From Oegoconia quadripuncta (taxonomy: Eukaryota > Arthropoda > Insecta > Lepidoptera > Autostichidae), in assembly GCA_949316235.1 (NCBI GenBank), contig OX438744.1, positions 24,353,578 through 24,417,577 of the forward strand: 64,000 bases of DNA, written 5' to 3'. Within the stretch, counting starts at the first letter, position 1, and each line of letters starts with the position of its first letter. Shown one piece after another: positions 53,001 to 56,000 of this stretch. The notes beneath the pieces were generated by a model. That model made no database searches. It was not told the DNA's origin and worked only from the letters and a program-made list of their open reading frames with translations. A program made the position numbers and the translations under genes.

Positions 53001-56000
53001 AAGGCCCTCCAGACCGCAAGGATTGCGTGGTCTTCACCGTGGTCAGTGAACCCGCTGAGGATCCGCTCGCCATGCACAACTGCGAGGATATTGGGTGAGT
53101 ACATAAGCAAGTGCTGCCGCCACTTGGCTGCCAACAAGACCTCCCAGACTGCAAGGACAGCATAGTCTTCATGTCCCCGAGCTCGACGATGTGTGCACTA
53201 TACACAACTACGAAGATATTAAGGGGGTTCATTAGCTGGTAGGTGTCATTTGGCGCCCAACGAGAGACTTTAGACCGCAAAAACTGCCGGTGTGGTCTTA
53301 TCCGTGTTCGTGTAACTCGTCGAGGTACATGCTGTCCACAACTGCTAGAATATTGGGTTGATCTACTCACCTGCGAGTGGACTAACATATTTTTTGTGAT
53401 TTGGCGCCCAACAAGGGCCCCGGAAGAAAATGTTGTACACAACATAAAATACGTGCGGAGAACAAAAATTATATAAGTTTTGTTTACAAAAACGGTGTTA
53501 GGATCTCTTTCGAAAACCTCCCGCAGTATTGGGTGGTGGTAGGGCTTTTTAAGTGTCCGCCTCTTCTTATCTAAATCTGCCGCCAAACAGCAATATTAAT
53601 AGCATTGGTGTCTTCCGGTTGTTAGAGATAAGATAGCCAGTTCCCCAAATACTTGGGTTTCCGGGTCAGTACACTTCCACCTTCGACCTCATCTTCACTT
53701 AACATCAGGTGTGATTGAGGTCAAGTGCTAACCCGTTGTGCATAAAAAAATACTCCATCAAAGGAACTCCATTAGACACTACAGCGTAGCGCAAAGCAAA
53801 ATCGATAGGCATAGAAAAATTTCGGGGTATGACAAAGGAGTAAGCAGCTCTACTACTAAGAGCCTCTGAGCTAAATCTCGGACAGACAGACACCTATATT
53901 CGTCTCAGTCCGTAAACATCCCACTGCAGGGATATAGGCCTTCCCTTGTATGAGGGAGTATGGGCCATAGTTCACCACGCTGGCCTAATGCGGGCTGGGG
54001 ACTTCACATGCCTTAGAATTTTTATTTCTCAAGCATGCGGGTTTCCTCACTATGTTTCCTTCACCGTTTAAGAGCAGTCGAATAAATTAACATGAGTCAT
54101 TAAATTAAATTTAAGAACCCATTGGTACATGGCTTGTCTGGGAAATGCAATGAACTCCCGGGGAAAGCAGTCATCCGATGGAAATCACTATTGCCCATAA
54201 CGCCTGTTACCATTCGGAAAAAAGGTCAAATTTTTCGACCTCCAATACAATACAATACTACGAGGACTAAGATAAAATTATCTTAATCCTGTAATTGCTA
54301 TTTTATCCTTCACAACACACCGAAACACACTACAATTGATGCTTGGCATCAAAAGTAGATAAGACTAGTGAATTATAGTTTATTATAATTATTATCGTCT
54401 CCATATGAATATGTGGTTGGTAGAATGGAATAGGGCGAATCGTCTTGTCCTAATCGAACGTAGGTATAAATTTAATTTTTATTTATATTATTTTTGCATT
54501 TATTTATTTATCTAAAATGTTACAAAGATATATTTACAGGTGCCACAAAAACCTATATAGGTTTTTAATCAGAAGGGCAATTCTCGTAATATCTCTTATT
54601 ACAATTACAGTCAAAATTCAGTTCGGATCTAGTCTCGGTCTCCAAATGTCAAATACGTCATTCTCGTACTACAATACAAATGTGATTATATCGAAATGTG
54701 ATCGAAAATTGAACAAAGCTTTTAACATCAAGTTCGAGATTAAAAAAATTTACAGTTCGTCAAATATGCGCTTGCTTCCTTCTATTTATTCTCTTTCACA
54801 TTTGTCAAAAAACTAGTTATATCACTTCAGCTGGGCAATACTGAACAATTAATAGTGAGAGCTTTGTTCAAGTTTCGATCACATTTCGATATAATTACAT
54901 TACGAATCTTTATATTTAATGTCGTATTTGACATTTAGGAGATCGAGACTGGATCTGAACTGAATTTTGACTGTTATTGTAATACGAGATATTACGAGAA
55001 TTGCCCTTCAGGAATAGTCATTTACATAATGCAATTTAATAATTTGGATACACAAACAATAAAAAAACTAATATTTGAATTCATAAGCAACAGCCACAAT
55101 CATCACAATCGGTTAAATAATGACAGAAATGTGGGTATATACATAAAAAAAAAATACGTCGAGCATCGAACCTCCACAATTTTTTGCTGAATTTTGTCGC
55201 TGAATGCCCTGTGTAGGCTTTTGATGATGGTAATCTCCATGTATGGCAGGTATGCGCACCTGTACTTCGGCGACTTGCTGGCGTACAGCGCGGGCAGCGA
55301 CACCTACACCGAGGTGGTGCCCGTTCACGCGGCGCAGGGCGGGGAATCCGTCTGCGGCGTGCTGGCCATCAAGTAACCTACACATGCATTCCGCATTGCA
55401 TTCGAGAGCATAGAACACACACAATAAATCTTCAAACAGTTCCCTATAAAATTGACTTCACAAAGTAACTAAGAACATATAAAATATTTAGAAAGAAAGA
55501 AAGATAAATTTATTTAAACCCATCTCATGACACAAACAATCAGGTACAAATATTACACACTAAATAAAAACAAAAAAAAAGATACTATTTGGTGTTCGTT
55601 CTAAATTCAAATTCTTTATCGCGGATTCTCGTTCCCGCCAATTTATTGCGTTTTTTCAATTTGCGTCAATAATCGTGATTGTTGCATTTATTAATTAAAA
55701 AATGGCATATTCCAATACAGAAAAAAGGGACATGTAAAAATGTACTACAAACATGATTGTAACAATAGGGCAGCCATTATTGCCTACAGAAGAGAGTACC
55801 CAGATAGAGAAGTTCCTTCTGGTACGTATTTACGTAAGCTGGATAACAATTTGATAAATTATGGCTCCTTTAACAGAAAAAAAGCCCACGGCCGCGCGGG
55901 CTAAGCAAGCGGAATTTTGTACTTACTAAGAAATAAAATGTATGGGAGTGTTTAATATAATTTTTTTGGATATTTCTCGTTTTATTTTTAAAAAGTTATT

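Noticed and set aside
54517..54816. 99-codon ORF
   Set aside because: It runs through one arm of the fold-back element and reads no recognisable domain.
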